A stretch of 64,000 nt of DNA. It comes from Scatosoma sp900555925 (lineage in GTDB: Bacteria; Bacillota; Clostridia; Christensenellales; Borkfalkiaceae). Position 1 is the stretch's first letter. Each line of letters begins with the position of its first letter. Location: assembly GCA_959603585.1 (NCBI GenBank), contig CAUGYD010000001.1:62001-126000 (forward strand), read 5' to 3'. Below are positions 15,949-24,944 of the stretch, piece after piece. Position numbers and translations under genes: made by a program. Below the pieces are notes generated by a model. It did no database searches. It was given only the letters and a program-made list of their open reading frames with translations, and was not told the DNA's origin.

Positions 15949-17529
15949 TCATGCGAGGGGAAGGGATTTCCTCTTTTTGATGAGCTCGATAAAAATTTTC
16001 GCCGTGGTGAGAGCGTCGTCGAACGCGCGGTGGTGGTTGAACGTAAAGCCGTAATAATCGGCAATGGTATTGAGTTTATAATTACTCACTTCTCCGCGGA
16101 TGAGCTCCTGCGCCAGCGTCAGAGTATCGAACTGTTTCTGGTCGAACATATAAAGATTTTCCTCGCCGTAATAGCGGACGAAACGGTAGTCGAACTGTAC
16201 GTTGTGCCCGACGAGAAAACAGCCGTCGCAGAATTTATAAAAATCGGCGAGCACCTTATCGACGGTGGGCGCGCCTATAAGGTCCTCGTCCCGAATTCCC
16301 GTTAAAGAGACGATTTCGGGGGAAAGCCGTTCGGGGCAGGCGACGAACGTGGAGAATTTTTCGGAAATATTTCCGTCCTTGATTTTCACCGCACCGATTT
16401 CGATAATCCTGTCCATTTTTCCCATGGAAGGCTGATTATTGAGTCCCGTCGTCTCCAAGTCGAATACCACGAAAGTGTTCTTTTTCAAGTCATCGGGCTT
16501 ATCCAGCTGGTCAAAGAAACCCGCCTGCGTATAATCGACATAGGGTTCGGGAAAGACCGTGCGGTAAACGGCGGGAACGGGCTTTCCCTTGCGGGGTTCG
16601 GGAACGAACCCCGCGGGAGGAGTGCCGAAATTGATACGTTTTGCCGTATAGGAAATATTGCCGTTGAAGGCTTCGTTCGCGCCGCTCAAAACGACCCAAT
16701 CGCCCGTTTTGAGTTCCCGAATTTTATCTATCGTGGCCTTTTTCGGGAAATACGTCACCCGCATGCTGCCCGTGCCGTCCGAAACCGTCAGCGCAAAGCG
16801 CACTTTTTCCACGTCCTCGCCCGTCTTTTCGTTATGTTTCACATAAGAGCGTTCCTGCAAAAAGGTAATGGCGCCGCAAATCGTCAGATTTTCGTTTTCC
16901 TCTCCGCAGTCGGCGATATAGGCGGCGTATTTGGGAACCTCGTCCGCTCCGTCCAGACGCCTGAAATCGGAAATCGGGAAATAGCGAGTCGTCTGCGCGT
17001 ATTCGTCGCTTGTATCCGAAGGGAGGTCGTCGAAGGAAATTTCTTCCCGCTCCTTCTCCACGATGCGCACGTTTCCGTAAAATGCTCCGCAAAAAATCGT
17101 CTTTAAGTATGCGCTGACCTCGTCGAGAATTTTTCCCGAACTGAACAGGGTCTGTTCCCCCGAGGCCACGTCGAAACAGAAATTCGCTCCGCTTTGCAAA
17201 AGCTCTATTTCTATATCCGCTTCTTTGAGAAAGGCCGCTGCGGCAGGGAAACGAGCGTTCATAAATTCATAGATACGCTTTTTGAGAATTTCTTTATCCG
17301 GGACACGCTTTATAATCCGAATCCGCGCGGAAAATGCGGCGGGAAGATATTTTTCGGAAATGGCTTTTGCCTTGACCGCCTCGGCCGGCGTATAAGTCTT
17401 GTCCGTAATTAAAGAAAATTCCGCCGTCATATCCCGCTTAGAGACAGTAATCCCGCTCAAAATAGAATTCTGTAACCCGCTCAAAGAGCGGATTTCGTTT
17501 AAGTATTCTTCCGTCTTATTCGTTTCCAT
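15949..17529 (-). CDS. PolC-like proofreading exonuclease without PHP or polymerase domains
   Basis: A 526-residue protein in the normal polC position, just after ispG. Residues about 1-170 match the PolC N-terminal domains; about 215-300 are an OB fold (ENLTICGAITFLQE to SYTAKRINFG). Residues 352-518 are a DnaQ-type DEDDh exonuclease with VVFDLETTGL (D357, E359), GHNVQFDYRF (D447) and HHRAFDDALTT (H500, D505). Full PolC is about 1,440 residues: its PHP segment (ELHLH-type motif) between OB and exonuclease is absent here, and nothing follows the exonuclease. The frame is intact and all catalytic acids are kept, so it looks functional rather than decayed. It overlaps ispG by 14 nt. Confidence 0.5.
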   Translation of the reverse strand: METNKTEEYLNEIRSLSGLQNSILSGITVSKRDMTAEFSLITDKTYTPAEAVKAKAISEKYLPAAFSARIRIIKRVPDKEILKKRIYEFMNARFPAAAAFLKEADIEIELLQSGANFCFDVASGEQTLFSSGKILDEVSAYLKTIFCGAFYGNVRIVEKEREEISFDDLPSDTSDEYAQTTRYFPISDFRRLDGADEVPKYAAYIADCGEENENLTICGAITFLQERSYVKHNEKTGEDVEKVRFALTVSDGTGSMRVTYFPKKATIDKIRELKTGDWVVLSGANEAFNGNISYTAKRINFGTPPAGFVPEPRKGKPVPAVYRTVFPEPYVDYTQAGFFDQLDKPDDLKKNTFVVFDLETTGLNNQPSMGKMDRIIEIGAVKIKDGNISEKFSTFVACPERLSPEIVSLTGIRDEDLIGAPTVDKVLADFYKFCDGCFLVGHNVQFDYRFVRYYGEENLYMFDQKQFDTLTLAQELIRGEVSNYKLNTIADYYGFTFNHHRAFDDALTTAKIFIELIKKRKSLPLA

Positions 17530-18604
17530 TATCCAAAAATGCTTTCAGCTCCTCAAAAAATTCCTCTTCCGCATTTTCCGCCTTTACCTTTTTATAGGGC
17601 TCGCCCTTTTTGAACAGCAGGCAAAACCCATTTCCGCCCGCGATTCCTATATCCGCGTCCCGCGCTTCGCCGGGGCCGTTTACCACGCACCCCATCACGG
17701 CGACCTTTGCCTTTTTCGGATATTTCTTTACGAAATCGGAAACTTTTTTCGCAAGTCCCATGCTCTCCCACGCACATCTGCCGCAAGTGGGACAGGAAAC
17801 CACTTCCACGAAATTTTCCTCCAATCCGCATGCGCGCAAAATTTGTTTCGCAGCGTATATCTCCTTTACGGGATCGTCCGTCAACGATACGCGAATCGTA
17901 TCCCCGATTCCTCTAAGGAGCAGAGAACCTATTCCCACGGCGCTCTTGATTACGCCCGCCTCCTCGGTTCCCGCTTCGGTCACGCCGACGTGCAGGGGAT
18001 AGGAAGTCCGCTCCGAAAGGAACGTATAGGCCTCTACGGTAAGCGGAACGGAAGAAGCCTTCACGGAAATGACGATGTCCTCCACGCCGAACTTTTCCAA
18101 AATCCCGACGTTATACAGGGCACTCTCGACCAAAGCCTCGGCGCTTCGGCCGTATTTTTGGAGGAAGTGCGGTTCGATGCTGCCCGTATTGGCGCCGACG
18201 CGGACGGAAATTTTATGAGCGCGGATACAGTCGGCGACGTATTTTATTTCCTTTTCCCCTCCGATGTTGCCGGGGTTGATGCGCACCTTGTCCGCACCGT
18301 TTTCTATTGCGGCGACGGCGAGTTTCGGAGAAAAATGGATGTCCGCCACGAGCGGCAAAGAAATTTTTTCTTTGACCGCCTTCACCGCCGCGGCGTCGTC
18401 TTCGTCCGCCACCGCGACGCGCACGATTTCGCAGCCGGCTTCTTTCAGCGCCTCGATTTGTCTCACGGTCTCCGCCACGTCCGATGTTTTCGTCGTCGTC
18501 ATCGACTGAATTTTCACGCTCGTCCCGCCGCCGATTTCCACGCTGCCGACGATAATTTTTTTCGTACAGGCTCGGTTGGTCAGTCCTTCTTTCAATTCGT
18601 TCAT
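17516..18604 (-). CDS. ispG: 4-hydroxy-3-methylbut-2-enyl diphosphate synthase (flavodoxin) IspG
   Basis: Iron-sulfur enzyme of the methylerythritol phosphate route to isoprenoids; it converts the cyclic diphosphate MEcPP to HMBPP. The 362 residues from MNELKEGL contain the TIM-barrel start KIQSMTTTKTSDV, and the [4Fe-4S] ligands are in SCPTCGRC near residue 267 and MGCVVNGPGEA near 305. The start at 18604 has AAGGA upstream; a longer reading would overlap nrdR. It lies between nrdR and the polC-like gene; in many Bacillota ispG precedes polC and rimP-nusA. Confidence 0.5.
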   Translation of the reverse strand: MNELKEGLTNRACTKKIIVGSVEIGGGTSVKIQSMTTTKTSDVAETVRQIEALKEAGCEIVRVAVADEDDAAAVKAVKEKISLPLVADIHFSPKLAVAAIENGADKVRINPGNIGGEKEIKYVADCIRAHKISVRVGANTGSIEPHFLQKYGRSAEALVESALYNVGILEKFGVEDIVISVKASSVPLTVEAYTFLSERTSYPLHVGVTEAGTEEAGVIKSAVGIGSLLLRGIGDTIRVSLTDDPVKEIYAAKQILRACGLEENFVEVVSCPTCGRCAWESMGLAKKVSDFVKKYPKKAKVAVMGCVVNGPGEARDADIGIAGGNGFCLLFKKGEPYKKVKAENAEEEFFEELKAFLDNGNE

Positions 18605-18648
18605 TTCTTTCACTTTCCTTCTGATTTTCCGTTCGTCCCCCGGCCTAT

Positions 18649-19140
18649 TCATTCTCTGCCGCCGTCTTTGCCGTCCTTATTCTTGTGTTTTTCCGTTTTC
18701 ATCATCTCTTTGAGTTCCGAAAGGAAGGAAGAAATATCCTTGAAGGAACGGTATACGGAAGCATATCTCACATAGGCCACCTCGTCCGCCTTTTTCAGGC
18801 GTTCCATGACCATTTCCCCGATTTCCTTGGAAGAGATTTCGCTCTCCATGCTGTTATATACCTGTTTGCTGATATCGATTACGATTTCGTCGATCACCGC
18901 CATGGGGACGGGCCGTTTTTCGCAGGCCTTGATGATTCCGTTGCGGACTTTTTCGGCGTTGAACGCCTGTCGTGTACCGTTGTTTTTCACGACCAGCACA
19001 GGCGTCACTTCAATCGTCTCGTAAGTAGTAAACCTTCTGCCGCAGCCCACGCACTCCCTGCGGCGGCGAATCGTCCTGTCGTCCGCCGAACGGGAATCGA
19101 TCACCTTGCTTTCCGTACAGTCGCAGTATAAACATTTCAT
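18649..19140 (-). CDS. nrdR: Transcriptional repressor NrdR
   Basis: ATP/dATP-sensing repressor of ribonucleotide reductase genes. The 163 residues start with a zinc ribbon, MKCLYCDC and later RECVGCGRRFTTYE, and continue with an ATP-cone domain (VVKNNGTRQAFNAEKVRNGI, near residues 50-140). The C-terminal tail is Lys/Glu-rich. The ATG has AAAGGAGG upstream. No nrd gene is in the window, so its targets are elsewhere. It is cotranscribed with rarA, GNAT and ispG by spacing. Confidence 0.5.
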   Translation of the reverse strand: MKCLYCDCTESKVIDSRSADDRTIRRRRECVGCGRRFTTYETIEVTPVLVVKNNGTRQAFNAEKVRNGIIKACEKRPVPMAVIDEIVIDISKQVYNSMESEISSKEIGEMVMERLKKADEVAYVRYASVYRSFKDISSFLSELKEMMKTEKHKNKDGKDGGRE

Positions 19141-19170
19141 AATTCCGGCCTCCTTTCGGGGTTTTGCCCC

Positions 19171-19629
19171 TCAGAATATTTTTTCCATCAAAAAATTCGT
19201 CAGTTCTACGCCTTTCCTTTCCACTCGTCTCCGTTCGAGCACTTTATAGCCCCTTTTCTCGAAAAAAGCTCTTGCCGTCAAAGAAGCGTGAATGGTCATT
19301 TTTTCCGCTCTCCTCGCCCGCGCATACTCTTCCAAAGCTCCCGCGACGAGACTTCCCGCGCCGCGGCCCTGAAAATCTGCCGCGACGTACAGGCGGTCGA
19401 GGTATCCCCCGTCCGCGTCCCCGAACGCGACGATTTTTCCGTTCTCCTCCGCCACCAAACAAAAATGTTCCGCCAAAGACGCGCGCCACTTTTCGCGGTC
19501 CGCCTCCGCGGGCGCCCATGCGTCCAGCTGTTCTTCGGAATAGTCCGCCGCCGCGACGACATGTACCGTCCGATAAAAAAGCCGAAGGATTTCTTCGAGG
19601 TCTTCCTCGCCGTATTCCCGCAAAAGCAT
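19171..19629 (-). CDS. GNAT-family N-acetyltransferase
   Basis: A 152-residue acetyl-CoA-dependent acetyltransferase of unknown substrate. The N-terminus LREYGEEDLEEILRLFYRTV is typical. The acetyl-CoA loop is LYVAADFQGRGAGSLVAGAL near residues 80-100, and the C-terminal ARAFFEKRGYKVLER is the usual GNAT end with the FFEKRGY motif. Related proteins include YafP/PhnO-like small acetyltransferases. It begins one base after the rarA stop, so it is in the same operon. Confidence 0.5.
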   Translation of the reverse strand: MLLREYGEEDLEEILRLFYRTVHVVAAADYSEEQLDAWAPAEADREKWRASLAEHFCLVAEENGKIVAFGDADGGYLDRLYVAADFQGRGAGSLVAGALEEYARARRAEKMTIHASLTARAFFEKRGYKVLERRRVERKGVELTNFLMEKIF

Positions 19630-19630
19630 G

Positions 19631-20938
19631 CTATCTCTTTTTCCCCTTTCTCTCGCGGATTTCCTTGACCGTATTTTCGTAGCCGTTGTTTCCGGGAACG
19701 TAATATACTTTGTCTTTGAGGGAATCGGGCAGATATTGCTGTTCGACGTAGCCGCCGTAATTGTGGGGGAATTTATAGTTGAGGCTCTGAGCCTTGTCCT
19801 CCCTGCTCCCGAAGGAATTGTCTTTCAGATAGGGCGGAACGGAATCGTCCCGAACTCTGGAAGCGTCGTCCTTTGCCGCCAGCATCGCATTTTTCACCGA
19901 GTAGCTCTTTTCCGCTTCGCATACGTAAATGATTGCCTCGGAAAGGGGAATCAATCCTTCGGGATAGCCGATTTTTTCAAAGGCATACATGGCGGAAGTG
20001 GCAATCTGTAAAGCGCGGGGATCTGCCATGCCGACGTCCTCGGCCGAATGTACGACCAGCCGCCGCGCCACGAGCATAGGGTCGCAACCGCCTTCGATGA
20101 GACGCATGGCGTAATAGAGCGCCGCATTCGCGTCGCTGCCGCGGAGCGACTTGCAGAAAGCGGAAAGAAAGTCGTAATAGTCATCCTCGTTATAGCTCAG
20201 GGCCTTTCTCTGAATGGACTCCTCGGCGTCTTTCAGGGAAATATGCACTTTTCCGTCCGCGTCGGGGTCGGTCGTCATGGCTGCGAGTTCGAGGGCGTTG
20301 TACGCCGAGCGGAGATCTCCGCCCGCCATGCGGGCGATGTGCGCGATGGCATCGTCGTCCGCCTCGATATTCATTTTTCCCAATCCCTTGTGGCGGTTTT
20401 TCAGCGCCGCGCGGAGCGCTTCGGAAATATCCTCCTCCGTCAGCCGCTTGAATTCGAACACCCGACATCTCGATACGATAGCGGGCGTCATGGAGGCGTA
20501 GGGATTTTCCGTCGTGGAACCGATGAAGATAATCGTTCCCTGCTCTATCGCGGGGAGAAGGGAATCGCTCTGGGTCTTATTGAAACGGTGGCACTCGTCC
20601 AGCATGAGATAGGTGCGCTTGCCGTACAGTTTCAGATTGTCGCGGGCGGTGTCGACGGCGTGCTTGACATCTGCCACGCCCGAGTTGACGGCGTTGAGCT
20701 TGATAAACTCCCCATTCGTGGTCAGAGCGATGATATTGGCGAGCGTAGTCTTTCCGCAGCCGGGCGGGCCCCAGAAAATGCAGCTTCCCAGCTTATCGGT
20801 GGCGATGGCGCGCCTTAAAAGGGAATGTTCGGAAACGATGTGCTTCTGCCCGATAAATTCGTTCAGATTGTTCGCCCGCATTCTTTCCGCCAGCGGTTTC
20901 GCGGTCTCTTCGTTGTTGTTGAAATCAAATAAGTCCAT
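19631..20938 (-). CDS. rarA: Replication-associated recombination protein A
   Basis: AAA+ clamp-loader-like ATPase (RarA/MgsA/WRNIP1) acting at stalled replication forks. It has 435 residues. Walker A GPPGCGKTTLANII is near residue 58, Walker B MLDECHRFNK near 112, sensor-1 GSTTENP near 138, and an arginine-finger-like SRCRVFEFK near 152. The C-terminal tetramerisation domain, from about 260, includes GGCDPMLVARRLVVHSAEDV. It starts 17 nt after the patatin stop. Confidence 0.5.
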   Translation of the reverse strand: MDLFDFNNNEETAKPLAERMRANNLNEFIGQKHIVSEHSLLRRAIATDKLGSCIFWGPPGCGKTTLANIIALTTNGEFIKLNAVNSGVADVKHAVDTARDNLKLYGKRTYLMLDECHRFNKTQSDSLLPAIEQGTIIFIGSTTENPYASMTPAIVSRCRVFEFKRLTEEDISEALRAALKNRHKGLGKMNIEADDDAIAHIARMAGGDLRSAYNALELAAMTTDPDADGKVHISLKDAEESIQRKALSYNEDDYYDFLSAFCKSLRGSDANAALYYAMRLIEGGCDPMLVARRLVVHSAEDVGMADPRALQIATSAMYAFEKIGYPEGLIPLSEAIIYVCEAEKSYSVKNAMLAAKDDASRVRDDSVPPYLKDNSFGSREDKAQSLNYKFPHNYGGYVEQQYLPDSLKDKVYYVPGNNGYENTVKEIRERKGKKR

Positions 20939-20955
20939 AGTATATGCCGCCTTTG

Positions 20956-21741
20956 TCAGCCCTTCAATTCCTTGATTCTTTCCACATATTCCACGCCCAT
21001 TTTATAGCCCTGCTCGTAAGCGTAGGGAAATTTCCGAAAGGTATATTGGCTCATATCCCCGAGGTCGGGTTCCAGCCAGAGGTCGATTATTTTTTTATTT
21101 TCTTCCCGTCGCCGCGCGGTGCGGAAATTGTCCATCACGTCGATGACCTCCAAGAGCATGCCCACGGTACGGGGACATTTATCCTTGCATTGCCGCTGTC
21201 CGAGCACGTCTATCGCCACGATTTTGCTCGCGCCCATTTCCTTTAACTGCCGTGCGGGAACGCGCTCCAAAATTCCGCCGTCCACGAGCCGCATGTTCTC
21301 TTTTTCCGTAGGCTTGAAAATAGCGGGAATACTCGATGAAGCAACAACCGCGTCGAGAACGCTTCCCTCCGAGAAAGTCACGACGGACTGAGAGTACATA
21401 TCCACAGCCACGCAGCGAAAGGGAATTTTCAGATCGCTGAAATCCACTTCGCCGATATATTTTTTGAGGATTTTTCGCATTTTGCGGGTCTCGAACAGTC
21501 CGCCCGGCCGCGGAGTCACGTCCAAAAGGTCTATGGGTTTGAGTTTGCAAACCGCCTCTCGCATCTCCAAAGGAGTTACCCCCGCCGCATAGGCCGCCCC
21601 CACTACCGAGCCCATAGAACAGCCCGTAATCATATCCGGCCGTATGCCCGCCTCCTCCATCGCCTGTAAAAATCCGATGTGCGCCACACCGCGGCTCCCG
21701 CCGCTTCCCAGGGCAAAGCCCAACTTTCTCTTTCTCGCCAT
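20956..21741 (-). CDS. Patatin-like phospholipase
   Basis: A 261-residue RssA/YlbK-type lipid acyl hydrolase. The oxyanion loop is GSGGSRGVAHIG near residue 12, the nucleophile elbow is GCSMGSVVGAAYA near 40 (Ser of GxSxG), and the catalytic Asp is in LVDGGIL near 153. No signal peptide is seen, so it is probably cytosolic or membrane-associated. GAGAGGTG is upstream of the ATG. It diverges from ylbJ across 153 bp; no strong promoter is recognised in that gap. Confidence 0.5.
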   Translation of the reverse strand: MARKRKLGFALGSGGSRGVAHIGFLQAMEEAGIRPDMITGCSMGSVVGAAYAAGVTPLEMREAVCKLKPIDLLDVTPRPGGLFETRKMRKILKKYIGEVDFSDLKIPFRCVAVDMYSQSVVTFSEGSVLDAVVASSSIPAIFKPTEKENMRLVDGGILERVPARQLKEMGASKIVAIDVLGQRQCKDKCPRTVGMLLEVIDVMDNFRTARRREENKKIIDLWLEPDLGDMSQYTFRKFPYAYEQGYKMGVEYVERIKELKG

Positions 21742-21894
21742 TTTTTCACCTCTCTCTTTGTTTAATTTGTGCCGAGTTCCGACATATTTTCCGATCCATA
21801 CATTTTACTTTTATCTCCGTTCCGCGGTCGATACTTCGCCCGTTCGCAATTTTTTACATATTTTTCGACTTGTCCTCATATAGATAAACCGAAT

Positions 21895-22947
21895 ATGTAT
21901 ACATCGCCTTCCTCCCTCTCGTCCGCTTCTGCTGTTCCTCCCGCCCGGATTTCTTCGGACGGGAAAAAGGTTTCTACCTCCGGCATCGGCAAAAAATTAA
22001 AAATTTTCCTGCCGACAGTCTTTCTCGTCACGTTTGCCGTACTCTTCGGCGTCTTTCCCGAACGCTATATGCCGGCTTGTCTCAAAGGCATCGAAATTTG
22101 GGCGCTGAACGTGCTTCCCGCGGTGTTTCCGTTTCTGTTCGTTACGTCTCTGCTTCGTGCGGGCGGAGGCGCAAAGCTCATTTCCCGCGCCTTTTCTCCC
22201 TTTTCGAAAGCCGTGTTCGGCTGCGGCGGAGAAGGCGGTTTTTGTTTTTTCATCGGAATCCTTTCGGGCTATCCGGTCGGAGCCGCCACGGTCGCGGGAC
22301 TGAAAAAAGACGGACTTCTCTCCGACGGAGAAACGCGCGTCCTCGCATGCGCCTGCTCGACTTCCGGTCCCCTGTTTGCCATAGGCAGCGTCGGGGCGGG
22401 AATGTTCTCCGATAAAAAAATCGGATTTTTTATTCTCGCGGCAAATCTCTTCGCCGCGCTCCTTTCGGGAATCATTTTAAGATTCTTCTTCCTCCGCCGT
22501 TCTCCCGCCGCGCCCGCTCCCGCCGCCAAAGAAGAAACAAGGGAATTTTCCCTCTCCTCCTGCGTGCAGAGCTCCGTCCTTTCCGCACTGGCGGTCGGCG
22601 GCTGCATCGCCTTTTTTTACGTGCTGGCGGCCATGCTCGCCGATTTCAAAATCCTCGCTCCGCTCCAAAGTCTTTTCGGAGCGGTCCCCGCGCTTGCCCC
22701 CTGCGCGGAGGGACTTTCGAAAGGCCTCGTGGAAGTTACGAGCGGCTGTCTTTCCCTCGCCGCCTCGGGAAACTTTCTCGCCGCGCCCTGCTGCGCGTTT
22801 CTCGTGACGCTCGGCGGCGCGAGCATACTCTTTCAGCAAATCGCGTATCTTAGCGGCGTCGGAATCAAAGCGCCCTTCTTCCTTTTCGTCAAACTGTTAC
22901 AGGCCTTTGCCGCATTCTTTATCTGCCTCTTGTTTGTCTCTTTATGA
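21895..22947 (+). CDS. ylbJ: YlbJ/SpoVV-like sporulation membrane transporter
   Basis: A polytopic membrane protein of about 350 residues with eight or nine hydrophobic segments and nucleoside-recognition (Gate) type sequence. Typical stretches are LPAVFPFLFVTSLL, GILSGYPVGAATVAGLKK and CACSTSGPLFAIGSVGAGMF. In Bacillus subtilis YlbJ (SpoVV) carries dipicolinic acid into the forespore, so this suggests a sporulating ancestry. It is the only convincing plus-strand gene here. The start at 21895 is tentative: no good ribosome site or sigma-E-type promoter is seen, and the first 30 residues are Ser-rich. It converges with pheA. Confidence 0.5.
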   Translation: MYTSPSSLSSASAVPPARISSDGKKVSTSGIGKKLKIFLPTVFLVTFAVLFGVFPERYMPACLKGIEIWALNVLPAVFPFLFVTSLLRAGGGAKLISRAFSPFSKAVFGCGGEGGFCFFIGILSGYPVGAATVAGLKKDGLLSDGETRVLACACSTSGPLFAIGSVGAGMFSDKKIGFFILAANLFAALLSGIILRFFFLRRSPAAPAPAAKEETREFSLSSCVQSSVLSALAVGGCIAFFYVLAAMLADFKILAPLQSLFGAVPALAPCAEGLSKGLVEVTSGCLSLAASGNFLAAPCCAFLVTLGGASILFQQIAYLSGVGIKAPFFLFVKLLQAFAAFFICLLFVSL

Positions 22948-23019
22948 AAAGAGCAGAAATTCTATCGTTTCGCGTTTCCCGACCGCGGAAGAAATCGTCG
23001 GGTTCTTCTTCCCGCTCCG

Positions 23020-23892
23020 TCAATCCGCGGCGGGAGATTTTTCATAGGCGCCGAGAAGTTTATATTCCTGCACGCCCTTTTCGATCTCGGAAAGGGCGCC
23101 TTTTATCTTCGGCGAAAAGATATTCCCTTCCGCTTCGATAAAGAAGCGGTATTCGCCGGGCCTGTCCTTGACGGGACGGCTCTCTATCTTGGTCATGTTC
23201 ACGCCGTGAGCGTAAATGACTTGCAGCAGGGACAAAAGACTGCCGGGACGATGGGGACAGACCGCCGAAAAGAAAAATTTATCGCTCTTTTCGGGCAGCT
23301 TTTCTGCGCCCTTTTTCAAAAGCAGAAACTGCGTCTGATTGTATTTCTCGTCGGAAATACATTCCTCCGAGCGGGAAAATCCCTCCGGAAGATAAGCGAT
23401 ATGCGCGCCCGCAATCGCCGCGCTCTTGCCCGAAGCGTCCTCCGCCGCCCGATCGATGCCGAGCGAGGTGGACTCCGTTTCGCGCAAAGACGCGAAGGGC
23501 ATTTTTTTGCTCAAATACGCGGCGCACTGATTGAGCGCCTGACGGTGAGAATATACTCTGCCGATTGCCGACAACGGGGTTCCCGTGCGGAAAATCAAAC
23601 GGTGATCGATTTTGACAATCTGCTCCCTCACGGCAAAGAGCTCTGAGGACGCCTGCAAAAGATCGAGATTTTGCAGCACGCCGCCCTGCAAACTGTTTTC
23701 GATGGGTACGGCCGCAGCGTCCGCATGCCCCGTTTCCACCGCTTCGAAAACTTCGGGGAAATTGCGGAAAGGGATACATTCGTCGCGTCCGAAGGAATTT
23801 TTTTCTTTTCGGGAAGCGCGCTCCGTTTTGAGGAACGTCTCCGCCGCCAAATGAGAATAGCTGCCTTCCGGCCCGAGATAAGCGATTTTCAT
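23020..23892 (-). CDS. pheA: Prephenate dehydratase
   Basis: Converts prephenate to phenylpyruvate in phenylalanine synthesis. The 290 residues start MKIAYLGPEGSYSHLAAE; residues about 1-180 are the catalytic domain with VPIENSLQGGV near 62 and the ACT domain follows with KIESRPVKDRPGEYRFF, the phenylalanine-binding signature. In the usual TRF catalytic motif the sequence is NQTQF, keeping the essential Thr but with Gln for Arg. There is no chorismate mutase domain. GGAGAAAA is 8 nt before the ATG, in the 13-nt gap after aroF. Confidence 0.5.
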   Translation of the reverse strand: MKIAYLGPEGSYSHLAAETFLKTERASRKEKNSFGRDECIPFRNFPEVFEAVETGHADAAAVPIENSLQGGVLQNLDLLQASSELFAVREQIVKIDHRLIFRTGTPLSAIGRVYSHRQALNQCAAYLSKKMPFASLRETESTSLGIDRAAEDASGKSAAIAGAHIAYLPEGFSRSEECISDEKYNQTQFLLLKKGAEKLPEKSDKFFFSAVCPHRPGSLLSLLQVIYAHGVNMTKIESRPVKDRPGEYRFFIEAEGNIFSPKIKGALSEIEKGVQEYKLLGAYEKSPAAD

Positions 23893-23905
23893 AAATTTTT
23901 CTCCT

Positions 23906-24928
23906 TTATACCTTTTCCGCAATGTCGAGAATCAATTTTTCGGTATCTTCCCAACCGAGACAGGGGTCGGTAATCGACTTTCCGAATACCTCGTCGTGCG
24001 CCTGATTTCCCTCTACGAGAAAGCTCTCTATCATAAAGCCCTTGACTATTTTTTTGAAATCGGCGCTGTAACGCCGGTTTTGCATGACCTCTTCGGCGAT
24101 GCGCATCTGCTGTCGGCACTGTTTTCCCGAATTGGAGTGGTTGCAGTCGATGACGATTGCGGGGTTTTTCAGTTTTGTATTTCCGTATAACTCCACCATT
24201 TTCATCACCGTTTCGTAATGGAAATTGGGCACGTCCCCGCCAGAAGCGTCCACGCCCCCCCTGAGCACCGCGTGGGCATAGGGATTGCCCGTCGAGCGCA
24301 CCTGATAATTCCGATACTTGAAAATCTGGGAGCTCTGCGCGGCGAAAATGGAATTGATGAGCGCGGGAAGGTTGCCGCTCATGGGATTTTTCAGTCCGAC
24401 GGGCGCTTCAATGCCGCTTGCGACCAGACGGTGAAGCTGATCTTCCACGCTCCTCGCGCCGATGGCGTGATAGGAGAGGAGATCCTCCACGTAGGGCGTA
24501 TTTTCGGGATAGAGCATCTCGTCCGCCGCCGTGAGCCCCGATTCCTCCATCGCGGCGATGTGGAGCGCACGGATACTGCGGATTCCCCGCACGATGTCGG
24601 CGGCACCGTCAGGATTGGGCTGAATGAACATTCCCTTATACCCCACGCCCTTGGTGCGGGGCTTATTCGTATAGATTCGGGGGACCAAAACCAGCTTATC
24701 CTTAACCCGTTCGTTGAGCTTTCCGAGCCTGGAAATATATTCGAGAACGGGCGCGCTCTCGTGAGCGGAACAGGGGCCGACGATGAGGAGCATTTTCTCG
24801 CTCTTGCCGGAAACGACGGCTTTTACCTCCTCGTCGCGTTTCTTTTTGAGCTTTTTAAGCGGTTCGGAAAGCGGCGTTTCCGCGATAAACTCCTCCGGTT
24901 CAGGGATATAGCACTGTTTCTCCAACAT
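23906..24928 (-). CDS. aroF: DAHP synthase, class I alpha (AroF/AroG type)
   Basis: Condenses phosphoenolpyruvate and erythrose 4-phosphate, the entry step of the shikimate pathway. It is 340 residues long. Signatures: LLIVGPCSAHES near residue 50, VPRIYTNKPRTKGVGYKGM near 82, GLKNPMSGN near 177, ASGGDVPNFHYE near 230, IDCNHSNSGKQ near 258. This is the enterobacterial AroFGH-like subfamily, normally feedback-regulated. It is followed directly by pheA, giving a two-gene phenylalanine unit. AAAGGAG stands before the ATG. Confidence 0.5.
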   Translation of the reverse strand: MLEKQCYIPEPEEFIAETPLSEPLKKLKKKRDEEVKAVVSGKSEKMLLIVGPCSAHESAPVLEYISRLGKLNERVKDKLVLVPRIYTNKPRTKGVGYKGMFIQPNPDGAADIVRGIRSIRALHIAAMEESGLTAADEMLYPENTPYVEDLLSYHAIGARSVEDQLHRLVASGIEAPVGLKNPMSGNLPALINSIFAAQSSQIFKYRNYQVRSTGNPYAHAVLRGGVDASGGDVPNFHYETVMKMVELYGNTKLKNPAIVIDCNHSNSGKQCRQQMRIAEEVMQNRRYSADFKKIVKGFMIESFLVEGNQAHDEVFGKSITDPCLGWEDTEKLILDIAEKV

Positions 24929-24944
24929 ATCAGAAACTCCTTTT

